Of a stretch of DNA of 64,000 nucleotides, positions 19,117 through 28,699 are shown one piece after another. The DNA comes from Marinobacter halotolerans (lineage in GTDB: Bacteria; Pseudomonadota; Gammaproteobacteria; Pseudomonadales; Oleiphilaceae), in the NCBI RefSeq assembly GCF_008795985.1, contig NZ_VMHP01000001.1, positions 806,001 through 870,000 on the forward strand, given 5' to 3'. The position numbers were made by a program, and so were the translations under genes. Each line of letters starts with the position of its first letter. Position 1 is the stretch's first letter. The notes beneath the pieces are model-generated. The model made no database searches. It worked only from the letters and a program-made list of their open reading frames with translations, and had not been told where the DNA came from.

Positions 19117-19863
19117 ATGGATTCGCCCGCACCTGTCGCACTGATCACCGGCGCCGCCCATCGGCTTGGCGCCCATACCGCCCGCCATCTTCACAATCGG
19201 GGCTGGAACATTGTTATCCACTACCGCTCCCGGCAGGAACAGGCCGAGGCGCTGGCAAGTGAACTTAATAACCTTCGGGAGCATTCTGCCATCGTGCTTC
19301 AGGCCGATCTGTCCCGCCCGGATCAGATTGCGCCACTGGCCGACCAAGCCATTGCCGCCTGGGGGCGATTGGACGGGCTGGTCAACAGCGCCTCGGTGTT
19401 TTACCCCAACCCCACAGAAAAAGCCCAGAGTGAAGACTGGGACACGGTGATGAGCACCAACCTGCGGGCGCCGTTCTTCCTGGGACAGGCGTGCCTGGCC
19501 GCCCTTCGCAGCTCCGGCGGAGCCATCGTGAACATGATCGACATATACAGCGAGCGTCCGCTGGCCAACCACCCTCTGTACTGTGCCAGCAAAGCAGGCC
19601 TTGCCTCACTGACCCAGTCCTGGGCAAAGGATCTGGCGCCGGAAGTGCGGGTCAATGGCGTGTCCCCGGGCGCCATCCTCTGGCCGGAAGGCGATGCTGA
19701 AATGGACCAACAGCAACAGCAGGCCATTCTGGACAAAACACCACTAGCAACGACCGGCAAGCCAGAGGACATCGCCGGGGCAATCGCCTTCCTGCTTTGC
19801 GATGCACCCTTTATAACCGGGCAGATTCTGTCGGTGGACGGTGGTCGCAGCCTGAATATGTAG
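19117..19863 (+). CDS. pteridine reductase-like short-chain dehydrogenase
   Basis: A 248-residue SDR. The nucleotide-binding motif is TGAAHRLGAHTARHLHNRGW; the arginine in AHRLG and HYRSR favours NADPH. Active-site YCASK and the preceding IDIYSERPL replace the ordinary serine region as in pteridine reductases (PTR1/FolM). These reduce dihydro-monapterin or dihydrofolate in the cytoplasm. I prefer the ATG at 19117 (MDSPAPVALITGAAHRLG) to a GTG at 19102, which follows GGGA too closely. The C-terminal GQILSVDGGRSLNM is standard. Assignment to FolM-like activity is by resemblance; the substrate is not proven. Confidence 0.8.
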   Translation: MDSPAPVALITGAAHRLGAHTARHLHNRGWNIVIHYRSRQEQAEALASELNNLREHSAIVLQADLSRPDQIAPLADQAIAAWGRLDGLVNSASVFYPNPTEKAQSEDWDTVMSTNLRAPFFLGQACLAALRSSGGAIVNMIDIYSERPLANHPLYCASKAGLASLTQSWAKDLAPEVRVNGVSPGAILWPEGDAEMDQQQQQAILDKTPLATTGKPEDIAGAIAFLLCDAPFITGQILSVDGGRSLNM

Positions 19864-19970
19864 CGGACTCACCCCTACACCCCTACCTTTGGCGGAGGCC
19901 GGGTTTCCGCTACAATGACAGGTCCACAACGCCAGTTTTCCAGCCATTTTCTGATTCCCGGAGAAATTAA

Positions 19971-21164
19971 ATGCAAGAGCCCATGCGTGATGTTGTCATC
20001 GCCGCCGCCAAACGTACTGCCGTCGGCTCATTCGGAGGCGGCCTGTCCAGCCTTCGTGCTGACCAGCTCGGCAGCGCCGTCATCAAGGCCCTGCTGGAAG
20101 AAACCGGCGTCTCTCCTGACCAGATTGACGAGGTGATTCTGGGCCAGGTGCTTACCGCCGGTTGTGGCCAGAACCCGGCACGGCAGGCCTCGATCAACGC
20201 CGGTATACCGGCGACCGTGCCGGCCATGACCATCAACAAGGTCTGTGGCTCGGGGCTGAAGGCCGTCCATATGGCGGTGCAGGCTATTCAATGTGGCGAT
20301 GCGGAGTTGCTGATTGCCGGTGGCCAGGAGAGCATGAGCCAGGCACCCCACGTTCTGCCCAACAGCCGCAACGGCCAGCGGATGGGCAACTGGACGATGG
20401 TGGATACCATGATTTCCGACGGCCTGTGGGACGCGTTCAATGATTACCACATGGGCGTGACCGCCGAGAACATCACCGAAAAATACGGCATCTCCCGGCA
20501 GGAGCAGGATGAATTCGCGGCCGCCTCACAGCAGAAAGCGGCCGCCGCCATCGACGCTGGCTATTTCGACAGCCAGATCGTTCCCGTATCGGTTCCCCAG
20601 CGCAAGGGTGATCCCCTGATTGTCGACACGGACGAGAACCCCCGTGCCGGCGTGACGGCTGAGAGCCTTGGCAAACTGCGCCCCGCCTTCAAAAAGGATG
20701 GCACCGTGACCGCCGGCAACGCCTCTGCTCTGAACGATGGCGCCGCCGCAGTGATTGTCTGCAGTGCCGAGAAAGCAAAGGCGCTGGGTCTGACGCCGCT
20801 GGCAACCATTCGTGCCCACGCCAATGCCGGCGTTGACCCTACCATCATGGGCACGGGCCCGATTCCCGCCAGCCAGCGCTGCCTTCAGCGAGCCGGCTGG
20901 ACGGTCGACGAGATTGACCTGATCGAAGCTAACGAAGCCTTCGCAGCCCAGGCCATATCCGTGAACCGGGATCTGGGTTGGGATGTAAGCAAGGTGAACG
21001 TGAACGGCGGCGCCATTGCCCTGGGCCACCCCATCGGCGCATCCGGCTGCCGCATTCTGGTGACTCTGCTGCATGAAATGATGCGGCGGGATGCAAAGAA
21101 AGGGCTGGCAACCCTGTGCATCGGCGGCGGCATGGGCGTCGCCCTGGCCGTGGAACGCCAGTAG
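19971..21164 (+). CDS. acetyl-CoA C-acetyltransferase (thiolase)
   Basis: A 397-residue biosynthetic-type thiolase. The acyl-accepting cysteine C92 is in [14 protein letters not shown]. The oxyanion and base motifs [17 protein letters not shown] and [15 protein letters not shown] are complete. It condenses two acetyl-CoA to acetoacetyl-CoA, or the reverse; uses include polyhydroxyalkanoate synthesis or ketone-body and short-chain catabolism. Length and sequence fit AtoB/PhbA. GGAG is seven bases before the ATG, and a possible -10 (TACAAT, 19911-19916) suggests its own promoter. No pha or ato neighbours are present to settle the pathway. Confidence 0.93.
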   Translation: MQEPMRDVVIAAAKRTAVGSFGGGLSSLRADQLGSAVIKALLEETGVSPDQIDEVILGQVLTAGCGQNPARQASINAGIPATVPAMTINKVCGSGLKAVHMAVQAIQCGDAELLIAGGQESMSQAPHVLPNSRNGQRMGNWTMVDTMISDGLWDAFNDYHMGVTAENITEKYGISRQEQDEFAAASQQKAAAAIDAGYFDSQIVPVSVPQRKGDPLIVDTDENPRAGVTAESLGKLRPAFKKDGTVTAGNASALNDGAAAVIVCSAEKAKALGLTPLATIRAHANAGVDPTIMGTGPIPASQRCLQRAGWTVDEIDLIEANEAFAAQAISVNRDLGWDVSKVNVNGGAIALGHPIGASGCRILVTLLHEMMRRDAKKGLATLCIGGGMGVALAVERQ

Positions 21165-21167
21165 CCC

Positions 21168-21632
21168 GTGCTGAATGTGGTGTTATACGAGCCTGAGATT
21201 CCGCCCAATACCGGCAACATCATCAGGCTCTGCGCCAACACTGGCTGCCGGCTGCATCTGATCGAACCACTGGGATTTACCCTGGAAGACAAGCAGATGC
21301 GTCGGGCAGGACTGGATTACAGTGAATACGCCACGGTGACGGTCCACCGGGACTATCAGAGCTTTCTGGAAAGGGAAAAACCACAGCGCCTGTTCGGGCT
21401 GACCACCAAAGGCAACTGCCAGTATCACCAGGTAACCTACCAGAGCGGTGATTACCTGATGTTCGGCCCCGAAACCCGGGGCCTGCCAGCAGAAATCCGG
21501 CAATCCCTGCTTCCGGAGCACTGCATCCGGGTTCCGATGCGTCCGGAAAGCCGAAGCCTGAACCTGTCGAACACTGCCGCGCTGGTGGTCTATGAGGCCT
21601 GGCGACAGCTGGGTTTCGACGGGGCTGTCTGA
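21168..21632 (+). CDS. trmL: tRNA (cytidine/uridine-34 2'-O)-methyltransferase TrmL
   Basis: A 154-residue SPOUT methyltransferase. The opening [23 protein letters not shown], the middle FGPETRGLP, and the knot segment [23 protein letters not shown] are those of TrmL (YibK), which methylates the wobble base of certain leucine tRNAs. The start is GTG at 21168, three bases after the thiolase stop. Its 3' end overlaps the convergent hmuV by 43 bases. Confidence 0.93.
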   Translation: MLNVVLYEPEIPPNTGNIIRLCANTGCRLHLIEPLGFTLEDKQMRRAGLDYSEYATVTVHRDYQSFLEREKPQRLFGLTTKGNCQYHQVTYQSGDYLMFGPETRGLPAEIRQSLLPEHCIRVPMRPESRSLNLSNTAALVVYEAWRQLGFDGAV

Positions 21633-22399
21633 CCGGCGACCTGTCCAGTGGGAATCACCATCGGATACCCTTCCGGCAACTGGATAACCCGGGCGTGAAA
21701 GCCGTACACCAGCCTGAGATTCGCGGGCGTCAGAACCTGCTCTGCCCGCCCATGCAGAACGCTACGCCCCGAGGCCATCAGCATCAACCGGTCACCAAAC
21801 TGCGCGGCCAGATTGAGATCGTGCACAATCGCCAGGACCGCAATACCTCGGGCGCGGGCCAGATGTCGAATCAACTCCAGCACCAGTTGCTGATGGGCTG
21901 GATCCAGAGCTGAAGTACACTCGTCGAGCAGCAATAGGCTCTCATGCGGGCAGTCGATGATCTGCGCCAGAACCCGGGCCAACTGCACGCGCTGCTGCTC
22001 GCCGCCAGACAACCCAGGCACCAACCGGTGCGCCAGGTGTTCCAATTCGAGGGCGCGCAAAAGCTCCATCACCACCGGATCGCTGGCCGGCGTCCCGCGA
22101 GGCCTACCTAATCGCACGACTTCCTCAGCCGTCAGCGGGAAATTGACATCAACCCGCTGGGGCATTACCGCCCGGCGCCCCGCCAAGTGCTCTGGCCGCC
22201 AATCGGTCAATGCCTTGCCGTCAACGTGAATGCCCCCCTGACACGGTGCTTCACCGCTCAACGCTTTCAGGACAGTGGATTTACCGGCCCCGTTCGGGCC
22301 GAGCAGCATGACGAGTTTACCGGCCGCCACGTCCAGGTCGACACCGTTAACAATCTCGGTGCCGCCCAGGGACACCGACAGGTTCTGAACGGAAAGCAT
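21590..22399 (-). CDS. hmuV: hemin ABC transporter ATP-binding protein HmuV
   Basis: A 269-residue ABC ATPase with Walker [10 protein letters not shown], signature [19 protein letters not shown], Walker [14 protein letters not shown] and the H-loop [13 protein letters not shown]. The ECTSALD form and the FhuC/BtuD-like layout fit heme importers. I chose the ATG at 22399 ([13 protein letters not shown]), preceded by AAGGTGA; a TTG two codons earlier would overlap the hmuU stop. It energises HmuU. It is the last gene of the heme operon and runs 43 bases into the convergent trmL. Confidence 0.92.
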   Translation of the reverse strand: MLSVQNLSVSLGGTEIVNGVDLDVAAGKLVMLLGPNGAGKSTVLKALSGEAPCQGGIHVDGKALTDWRPEHLAGRRAVMPQRVDVNFPLTAEEVVRLGRPRGTPASDPVVMELLRALELEHLAHRLVPGLSGGEQQRVQLARVLAQIIDCPHESLLLLDECTSALDPAHQQLVLELIRHLARARGIAVLAIVHDLNLAAQFGDRLMLMASGRSVLHGRAEQVLTPANLRLVYGFHARVIQLPEGYPMVIPTGQVAGQTAPSKPSCRQAS

Positions 22400-22401
22400 C
22401 G

Positions 22402-23439
22402 TCAAGTCACCTTGATTCTTAATAACAGCGCCAGAAAGAAGGGCCCACCGATCAGCGCCATCATCAATCCGATGGGCAGTTCCGCCGGCGCCACGACCAC
22501 CCGCGCAATGGAATCGGCGGCGACCAGCAAGGTGCCACCGAGCAGAGCGCTCAGCGGAAGCACCACCCGATGACTGGCACCCAGCAACTGTCGAACCAGA
22601 TGGGGCACCACCAGGCCGACAAAACCAATCAGGCCGCTGACGGCGACCGCGGCGCCAACCCCTAGACCGACCACCACAATCGCGACTTTTTTGACCGTAT
22701 CGGTTCGGTAGCCCAGATGCCCCACCACCGACTCGCCCAACAGAAAGGCATCGAGAGGCCGAACCAGCCAGGGAGCGGCGACCAGCGCCAGCACCATGAA
22801 AGGCGCGCCCACCAAGAGGTCATCCCAGGTTGCATGGCCCAGGCTACCCATGGTCCAGAACGTCAATGAACGCAGTTCTTCATCGGTGGCGTAGAACGTC
22901 AGTAGGCCCGTTGCTGCGCCGGCCACCGCGTTAATCGCGATGCCCGCCAACAGCAGGGTTGCCACTGAGGTCTGGCCCGCCCGGTTGGCAATGCGCCAGG
23001 CCAGCAACACCGTGCCACTGCCGCCTGTAAACGCCGCCACGGGCAAGGCCCACTCACCCGCGAAGGCAATCCAGTCGCCCAGCCAGGTGCTGCCCAACAC
23101 AATCACCGCGATGGCCGCCAGGGAGGCACCGGCAGAAACGCCAATCAGGCCTGGGTCCGCCAGCGGATTGCGAAACAAACCCTGCAGAATGGCGCCGGCG
23201 ACGGCCAACACGGCGCCCACCAAGAAGCCGAGCAAAAACCGGGGGAGTCGCACTTCCATCATTACCATGGACGCCACCGGGTCGGCGGCCTCCCTTCCCG
23301 CCAGCACGTTCAACATGTCCGCAACCGCCAGAGGGTATGCCCCGCTGGTAACTGACGCCAACGCCGCACATCCGGCGGCGGCTAGCATCAGTACCAGGGC
23401 CGGCCCAAACCGGAACCGGCCGGCAGCGTCACGAATCAT
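22402..23439 (-). CDS. hmuU: hemin ABC transporter permease HmuU
   Basis: A 345-residue FecCD-family permease with about ten helices. It has the family motifs VRLPRFLLGFLVGAVLAVAGAILQGLFRNPLADPGLIGVSAGAS and SGLIGFVGLVVPHLVRQLLG. It forms a homodimeric inner-membrane channel for heme delivered by HmuT. Its start overlaps the end of hmuT by 11 bases and its stop lies two bases before the hmuV ATG, so translation is probably coupled. Confidence 0.93.
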   Translation of the reverse strand: MIRDAAGRFRFGPALVLMLAAAGCAALASVTSGAYPLAVADMLNVLAGREAADPVASMVMMEVRLPRFLLGFLVGAVLAVAGAILQGLFRNPLADPGLIGVSAGASLAAIAVIVLGSTWLGDWIAFAGEWALPVAAFTGGSGTVLLAWRIANRAGQTSVATLLLAGIAINAVAGAATGLLTFYATDEELRSLTFWTMGSLGHATWDDLLVGAPFMVLALVAAPWLVRPLDAFLLGESVVGHLGYRTDTVKKVAIVVVGLGVGAAVAVSGLIGFVGLVVPHLVRQLLGASHRVVLPLSALLGGTLLVAADSIARVVVAPAELPIGLMMALIGGPFFLALLLRIKVT

Positions 23440-24286
23440 TAGCCGCCACGTGGGAATCTACCGGGAGCACACGGCTCAACTGAGACATGGCCTGGGGCAG
23501 TCGCGGGCCAAAACCCAGCAGCAACATGCTGTCGGCGATTAGGCGGTTGCCAGCCTGCCAGGCATCCAGACGTTCTATGCCCGGCCAATTCTCAATGTTG
23601 AATTGGCCGGGTGTGGATTCGGCGATCACGATTGCATCCGGTTGGGAGGCCAGAATCGCCTCCCGGTTGGCCGGCTTATAGCCCTTGATGTCGGCCACCG
23701 CGTTATCAGCGCCGACCGAGTTGAGCAGCGCTTCAGCGGACGTTCCCTGGCCTGCCAGCATCACCGAATGATTGCCCGCAGCCAGAATAAACAGCACCCG
23801 AGGGCGGAAACCCCGGTTGGCCGCCGCTTTGCGGGTTTGTTCCATATTCGCCCTGAGTTCGCCGGTCAGCGTTTGGGCTTGCTCAACCGCACCCAGTAGT
23901 TCGCCAATGCGCTCGATCCGCCGCATGGCCGCCTCCGGAGTTCTCGCGGAGGCCAGTTGCTCAACCCGAACGCCGGCCCGGGATAGCCTGTTCAGATTTT
24001 CAGCAGGGGCGGCCTGGTCCGACGTGATCAGCATATCCGGCTTCAACGCCAGCACACCTTCGAACGGCAAGGCTCGCAGATACCCCACTTTCGGCAAGGA
24101 TTCGGTGGCGTCCGGGTAACCACTGGTGGTGTCCACGCCTACAACCTGATCACCGGCACCCAGCTGGAAAACGATTTCGGTGATGGCCCCATCGGCAGTG
24201 ACCAGGCGGGGCGTGTCCTCAGCACCCACCAACGGAGCCATCACGACTGCAGCGATACCTGCCACGGCCATCAGCCAACGCATCAT
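23429..24286 (-). CDS. hmuT: periplasmic hemin-binding protein HmuT
   Basis: A 285-residue type III substrate-binding protein with a signal peptide (MMRWLMAVAGIAAVVMAPLVGAED). VTADGAITEIVFQLGAGDQVVGVDTTSGYP, VGYLRALPFEGVLALKPDMLI and AGQGTSAEALLNSVGADNAV are typical heme-binding HmuT/PhuT segments; a conserved tyrosine such as that in GYLRALP or SGYP is the probable heme ligand. The start ATG at 24286 overlaps the hmuS stop as ATGA and has GGAGG upstream; open sequence before it is antisense-like filler within hmuS. Confidence 0.92.
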   Translation of the reverse strand: MMRWLMAVAGIAAVVMAPLVGAEDTPRLVTADGAITEIVFQLGAGDQVVGVDTTSGYPDATESLPKVGYLRALPFEGVLALKPDMLITSDQAAPAENLNRLSRAGVRVEQLASARTPEAAMRRIERIGELLGAVEQAQTLTGELRANMEQTRKAAANRGFRPRVLFILAAGNHSVMLAGQGTSAEALLNSVGADNAVADIKGYKPANREAILASQPDAIVIAESTPGQFNIENWPGIERLDAWQAGNRLIADSMLLLGFGPRLPQAMSQLSRVLPVDSHVAANDS

Positions 24287-25356
24287 GAGGTCGCCTCCAG
24301 ATTGGCCGCCTGCTCGCGCCAGAGCTCGGACTCGGGAATGCCCGGCTTGCGCGCACCGAAGACAGTCAACACCAGTTCGCCATCCGAATTGAACGCTTCG
24401 ACCGAGGTAATAACGCCATCGGCAGAGGGCCGACGAACCAGCCACCAGCTCTTGATGGATTCCGTGTTGGCGTGCAGGTTGAAACCCGGATCCAACACGT
24501 TCATCCAGGGGCCGGTACGGCGCAGGTTCGATACCTTGCCGGTAAAGATCTGCACAATGCCCGGGTTGCCTACGAAGAACATGGCGGGGCATTCGCTGTC
24601 CCGCAGCAAAGCCAGCAGCCGATCCAGAACATCGTCGTCAGAACGCTGCAGTTCCGTCGCCCACTCGCCGCGCAGAATTTCCAGTGCAGTCAATCGATCG
24701 GTGCCCGCCCGTTTCAGCAAAGCGCCGAAATGGTGAACGTCTTTCAGCTCGGCCCAGCCTTCCCTAAGGACCTCCGCTTTAACGTGGTCCAGCTTGGCGC
24801 GTTCAGGCACCGGCCGCCTGCCCTGAGGCGCAAACGGTTCCATCTGCTCGTCCGCAAACTCACGGATCACGCGTTCCCAGGCGTCCGGGAGGGTATCGGC
24901 CACTCTGTAGATCTTGTGGACGGCCGCCCCGTACTGATCGAAGAACTGCAGACTCTCCCGCAGCCCAGACCGCGCCTGCTCCTTCACCCGGTAACCGAAC
25001 GCCCAGTGCTTGAAGAACACCCTTACGTCGATCTCGCCGACTGCCAGGCCCATGGCCCCCGACTTGCCAGTGGTAAAGTCGTTGAAGGTGCCAGTGACCT
25101 CGTGGACCACCTCGTTATTGCGAGACAGAATCATCACCGGGCCCACATCGTCCAGCGCTTTCAAAAGCTCGCCAAAGCGATTCTGTAGGGGAATCAGCGC
25201 GTCGCCACCTCGCAGACGCACCAATTCCATTTCGCTTACGTTCAGTACATCGGCCATCTGCCGGATGCGCATCTTGGGTTGCTGCTCCTGAAGCGCCTCA
25301 AAACGCGCTGCCAGGGATTGCTCTGCCGCTTCAGCGGCCATGATTGTCTGTTCCAT
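24283..25356 (-). CDS. hmuS: HemS/HmuS-type cytoplasmic heme-handling protein
   Basis: A 357-residue protein of the HemS/ChuS family, built of two repeats. Recognisable parts are MRIRQMADVLNVSEMELVRLRGG, the first-repeat segment VMILSRNNEVVHEVTGTF, and the second-repeat SECPAMFFVGNPGIVQIFTGKV and DPGFNLHANTESI. Family members bind heme released by the importer and pass it on or degrade it. The ATG at 25356 has GGAG six bases upstream, that site lying inside the last codons of the hmuY-like gene. Its stop overlaps the hmuT start. Confidence 0.92.
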   Translation of the reverse strand: MEQTIMAAEAAEQSLAARFEALQEQQPKMRIRQMADVLNVSEMELVRLRGGDALIPLQNRFGELLKALDDVGPVMILSRNNEVVHEVTGTFNDFTTGKSGAMGLAVGEIDVRVFFKHWAFGYRVKEQARSGLRESLQFFDQYGAAVHKIYRVADTLPDAWERVIREFADEQMEPFAPQGRRPVPERAKLDHVKAEVLREGWAELKDVHHFGALLKRAGTDRLTALEILRGEWATELQRSDDDVLDRLLALLRDSECPAMFFVGNPGIVQIFTGKVSNLRRTGPWMNVLDPGFNLHANTESIKSWWLVRRPSADGVITSVEAFNSDGELVLTVFGARKPGIPESELWREQAANLEATS

Positions 25357-25359
25357 GAC

Positions 25360-26514
25360 TTACTCCGGGGCCTGCTGAAGTTCAACTGGCAACCAACGCA
25401 GCGTGGGCTTGCCGCTGGTGCCGCTATCGTCGTAGTAGCCAATGACCTGAAGCGTCCAGACCGTGGACTCATCGTCATTCACGTCGGCTTTGATCAGGAA
25501 GGTGCGGAAGTTGGGCCAGATCCTGTGGCCGTTTGCCAGGCCGTATTCGTACCAGGTGTGGTCTGCAAAGACACCGCCGGTGGCGTCCGTGTTGTAGATC
25601 TGGGGCACGCCCGGGTCGCTGACTTCCTCATCCAGTTCCGCCCAGGTCATCACGTCTGAGGCGCCACCGTTGCCATCGCCAGATACGCCGCTGTTGGTTT
25701 TCAGGTACCAGGAGCGACCCGAGAAGCCGACCTGAACGTCCCAGGAATCGCTGGTCACGCAATCCACCACCGCATCCGAGTCGAAGTCAAAGCAGGCATC
25801 GCCGCCATCGTAATCAACTGGGGGCTTAAAGGTGATGGCCGTTTCGCTGAATGAGTCTTGGCCCTGCGCCTGCACGTCGAACTCTAAGGTGAAGTCGCTG
25901 ATGCCCAGGCCAGCACGGGTTGGGAAATAAAAATCTGCGACCCGCATTCGGGCGTAGCTGTCTCCCTCGGCAGAACGAACCAGGTAGCCAACATCTGGTT
26001 TTTCATTGACCTCTCCGGCTGCTGGGCCACTTGGGTTTTCTGCAGCCGTTCGGTCGTCAGTGTACGTCGACCAGGTGTCAGGGCCGCCAAAAGCACTAAC
26101 GAACGCATCTTCCTGCCAACTCTCCGGCTCCTCAAGGATGCCAAGCAGATGCTCTTGCTCACTGTTGGGCGTTAGATTGGGAATCGTGTTCGCGTTGGGC
26201 TCGCCCCCCGGGTAGTGCTCGTCTTGGGCGACCGCCAGAGCGCCACCAACGTTACCGCTTCCAGACTCACCGCTATTCAGCTTCAAACTCAGCCGGTTGG
26301 CAGAGATGTGCCACTCATCGGTCTCGTCGACCAGCTCGCCGGTTTCCAGATTCAGATACACCGTTTCGGTCGCCGCTGGCATAAGCTGCTGCGAAAACTG
26401 CGAAGCGGACAGGTCCTGATCGCTGTCTTCGATGGCGTTGTCGCTGCCACCGCAGGCGGCCAGTGTCACTACGGCCAGCCCAACGGCTGGCAGCTTGAGG
26501 ATGGTTGAACGCAT
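25360..26514 (-). CDS. HmuY-like heme-operon lipoprotein
   Basis: A 384-residue lipoprotein. The signal ends in TLAAC with C21 as lipidated residue (MRSTILKLPAVGLAVVTLAAC). The ATG at 26514 has GGAG five bases upstream. Features recalling HmuY of Bacteroidetes are the N-terminal VYLNLETGELV..TDEWHISANRLSLKLNSG and the C-terminal block of W/Y-rich strands ending LQVIGYYDDSGTSGKPTLRWLPVEL. HmuY is an outer-membrane hemophore next to its TonB receptor. Here the gene lies directly between the receptor and hmuS, so a heme-capturing surface role is likely. It is much longer than Porphyromonas HmuY (about 216 residues), with an acidic middle region. Family membership is inferred from pattern memory. 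Confidence 0.65.
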   Translation of the reverse strand: MRSTILKLPAVGLAVVTLAACGGSDNAIEDSDQDLSASQFSQQLMPAATETVYLNLETGELVDETDEWHISANRLSLKLNSGESGSGNVGGALAVAQDEHYPGGEPNANTIPNLTPNSEQEHLLGILEEPESWQEDAFVSAFGGPDTWSTYTDDRTAAENPSGPAAGEVNEKPDVGYLVRSAEGDSYARMRVADFYFPTRAGLGISDFTLEFDVQAQGQDSFSETAITFKPPVDYDGGDACFDFDSDAVVDCVTSDSWDVQVGFSGRSWYLKTNSGVSGDGNGGASDVMTWAELDEEVSDPGVPQIYNTDATGGVFADHTWYEYGLANGHRIWPNFRTFLIKADVNDDESTVWTLQVIGYYDDSGTSGKPTLRWLPVELQQAPE

Positions 26515-26547
26515 GTGAGCTCCTTGATTCAAACGGGATGTTGGTTG

Positions 26548-28554
26548 TTATTGGCCAAACGAGACCTTCAAACCGGCGTAGGCGAAGCGCCCTGCCACTG
26601 GCCTGAAGTCCTCGCCACTGCTGGCAATCGAAAAATCGCGCTGCACGTCGGTGGCGTTATCCACACCACCAAACAGGCGAAGGTGACTTGAAAGCTGGTA
26701 ATTCAGCTTCAGATCAACGGCGGAGTAGCCGGGGGATTGGGTGCCAAGGTCGGCGTCGACGAATTCGTCACTCTGATAGCGATAGCGAAGTCCCCAGGAC
26801 AACCCCGGCACGAACAGAGGACCATCGATACCGAGGCTGACCTGATGGCGGGGCACTCTGTTCAGTTCGTTTCCGGTTTTCAGGTCTTCGGTGTGGGTGA
26901 GCGTATAGCCGGCGTTAACCTGCCAAAGCTCAGAGGCTTCCCAGCCTGCCGTGGTTTCCAGCCCCCAGGTACGGGCCTCGGCCACGTTCTCATAGCGGAA
27001 CTGCCGAACACCGTTGGTCACTTCGCCGGTGTCGTAGGTCTGAATTAACTGCTCGATGTCGTTAAAGAAGGCATTGGCCTCAAGCCAGGCACTGCGGTTC
27101 CAGGACAGACCACCGCCAAATTGGTAACTAACGGACTCCTCAGGCTGCAGCCCCTCATACCCATCAACGACGTAACCAATCTCACTGTGGTCAAACCGGT
27201 AGTAACGTTCTTTAAGATTTGGCACTCGATAGCCCGCACCAACGCCAGCGCGCAAGAACCCGGCCACCGCATCAGACTCAAGCAGATCGTAGCGAGCGTT
27301 AATCTTGGGTGCTGTGTGGCTACCGAAATCGGAATCGTTCTGGAAACGAACGCCGGGGACCACCTCCAATTGATCATTCGGCATCCAGGTATCCTGCAAC
27401 CAGACTTCCTCCCCGTCTCGTTCTCTTTTGCGCCTGTCGCCGAGCTCTGATGCGCCATCAATCGTTTGTTCCAGGCTTTCCCGGGTAAAATCCATTCCGC
27501 CCTGCAACAGGTTGCTGGCACCTAAAGTTTGCGACGCCTCAATGGATGCCTTGGACAGCGCGGCGTCTGCGCGCCGATCATCGAATCGACGCACAGCGTT
27601 GTATTTAATCGTGTCGTCTTTTAGGCGTTCGTGCAGGGCCGACCAACCGGCACTGAACCCGGTACTGATCTGGTGATCACCCGTGAGAACATATCGGGTG
27701 CGTTCAACTCGCTCTGTCTTACCCTGATTCACGGGAGTGGGAGAAATGGGGAGGGTGCTCCGAGAAAACGAATCCTCTTCGAACCGATTCAACCGCCCGC
27801 TGATGCGGTGTTTATCCCTCGCTCCGGGCAACCAGTCGGCCCTGAGGTTCACATCGCTTCTATCAATCTCTTCGCCTGGCATCGCCCAGTTCTCAGGCTC
27901 AGGATCGATGCCATCCTGATGCTGATGGGACCCGGACAGCCGCACCGCCAGGGCATCTGTGCCACCTTCAACCTTTGCGCGGGTGCTGTAACGGCTGGGC
28001 TCGTATTTCTCACCGGACGGGTTCTGATCTCGATAGGTGCCCGCGTCTGTGGTCAGTTCGCCGGAGAGCCCGGGCTGAGGCGGACGGGTAATGATGTTCA
28101 CCACGCCGCCGATGGCGGAGCTGCCGTACTGGGCGGACGTCGCGCCCTTCACCACTTCGATACGTTCGATATCAACCGCGGCCAGCTGGCTAACATCTAC
28201 CGAAGACCCCGTTGTCGCGGTCATTGGCAAACCGTCAATCAACACCAGGACCCGATCCGAGGACACGCCCTGGAGCCAGACTTCAAACCCCGCCTTGCCG
28301 TGAATCGCTTTCAGCTCTAGACCTGGCACGTTCTCCAAGGCCTCTTTCACGTTCCGGGCATGGGTGTTCTCAATTTCCCTGGCAGTGACCACTTCCGTTC
28401 TTACCGGCGTGTCCAACAGTTTTTTTTCCGACCGGGTTCCGGTGACAACAATCTCGTCCAGATACCCAACACGCTCCGAGCCAGGATAAGCCTGGGGAGA
28501 GACCAGCAGGGCCGGCAGTATTACTAAAGCCAGGGGTCCTTTGGACAAACGCAT
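26548..28554 (-). CDS. hmuR: TonB-dependent heme/hemoglobin receptor
   Basis: A 668-residue outer-membrane receptor. The signal peptide is followed by a TonB-box-like YLDEIVVTGTRSE, then the plug domain (VLVLIDGLPMTATTG, IERIEVVKGATSAQYGSSAIGGVVNIIT) and a 22-strand barrel ending in aromatic-rich GRFAYAGLKVSFGQ. A loop reads GAGYRVPNLKERYYRFDHSE followed by GLQPEESVSYQFGGGLSW, at the place where classical heme receptors have FRAP-His-NPNL, so the heme motif is only partly conserved. Operon context (hmuY-like, hmuSTUV) supports heme as ligand. First gene of the operon, behind a Fur-type site. Confidence 0.85.
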   Translation of the reverse strand: MRLSKGPLALVILPALLVSPQAYPGSERVGYLDEIVVTGTRSEKKLLDTPVRTEVVTAREIENTHARNVKEALENVPGLELKAIHGKAGFEVWLQGVSSDRVLVLIDGLPMTATTGSSVDVSQLAAVDIERIEVVKGATSAQYGSSAIGGVVNIITRPPQPGLSGELTTDAGTYRDQNPSGEKYEPSRYSTRAKVEGGTDALAVRLSGSHQHQDGIDPEPENWAMPGEEIDRSDVNLRADWLPGARDKHRISGRLNRFEEDSFSRSTLPISPTPVNQGKTERVERTRYVLTGDHQISTGFSAGWSALHERLKDDTIKYNAVRRFDDRRADAALSKASIEASQTLGASNLLQGGMDFTRESLEQTIDGASELGDRRKRERDGEEVWLQDTWMPNDQLEVVPGVRFQNDSDFGSHTAPKINARYDLLESDAVAGFLRAGVGAGYRVPNLKERYYRFDHSEIGYVVDGYEGLQPEESVSYQFGGGLSWNRSAWLEANAFFNDIEQLIQTYDTGEVTNGVRQFRYENVAEARTWGLETTAGWEASELWQVNAGYTLTHTEDLKTGNELNRVPRHQVSLGIDGPLFVPGLSWGLRYRYQSDEFVDADLGTQSPGYSAVDLKLNYQLSSHLRLFGGVDNATDVQRDFSIASSGEDFRPVAGRFAYAGLKVSFGQ

Positions 28555-28584
28555 GATAATCCGCTTCCATTCGCCTATTTATTG

Positions 28585-28623
28585 AATGCGAATTATTATC
28601 GTTTATATTTATAAGCATTGCAA
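28585..28623 (-). promoter_or_regulatory. heme operon promoter with Fur box
   Basis: Read on the minus strand, TTGCAA (28623-28618) and GATAAT (28600-28595) form a sigma-70 promoter with a 17-base spacer. The 19 bases 28603-28585 read AACGATAATAATTCGCATT, close to the Fur consensus GATAATGATAATCATTATC, and cover the -10, so iron-loaded Fur should repress hmuR-hmuV. Confidence 0.75.
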
Positions 28624-28650
28624 AGACTCCGTCTGAATTTTCTTTCGGGC

Positions 28651-28677
28651 ACAAAAAAACCGGCCGAAGCCGGTTTT
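28651..28677 (-). terminator. rho-independent terminator of secB
   Basis: On the minus strand a stem AAAACCGGC with loop TTCG and GCCGGTTTT is followed by further T residues (TTTTGTG), 22 bases after the secB stop. It is nearly symmetrical. Confidence 0.8.
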
Positions 28678-28699
28678 ATCAACGAAACGTCTCGCGCGT

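Noticed and set aside
24287..24592. A 102-codon extension of HmuT
   Set aside because: It overlaps hmuS out of frame and lacks a signal peptide; the ATG at 24286 has GGAGG and directly gives a signal sequence.
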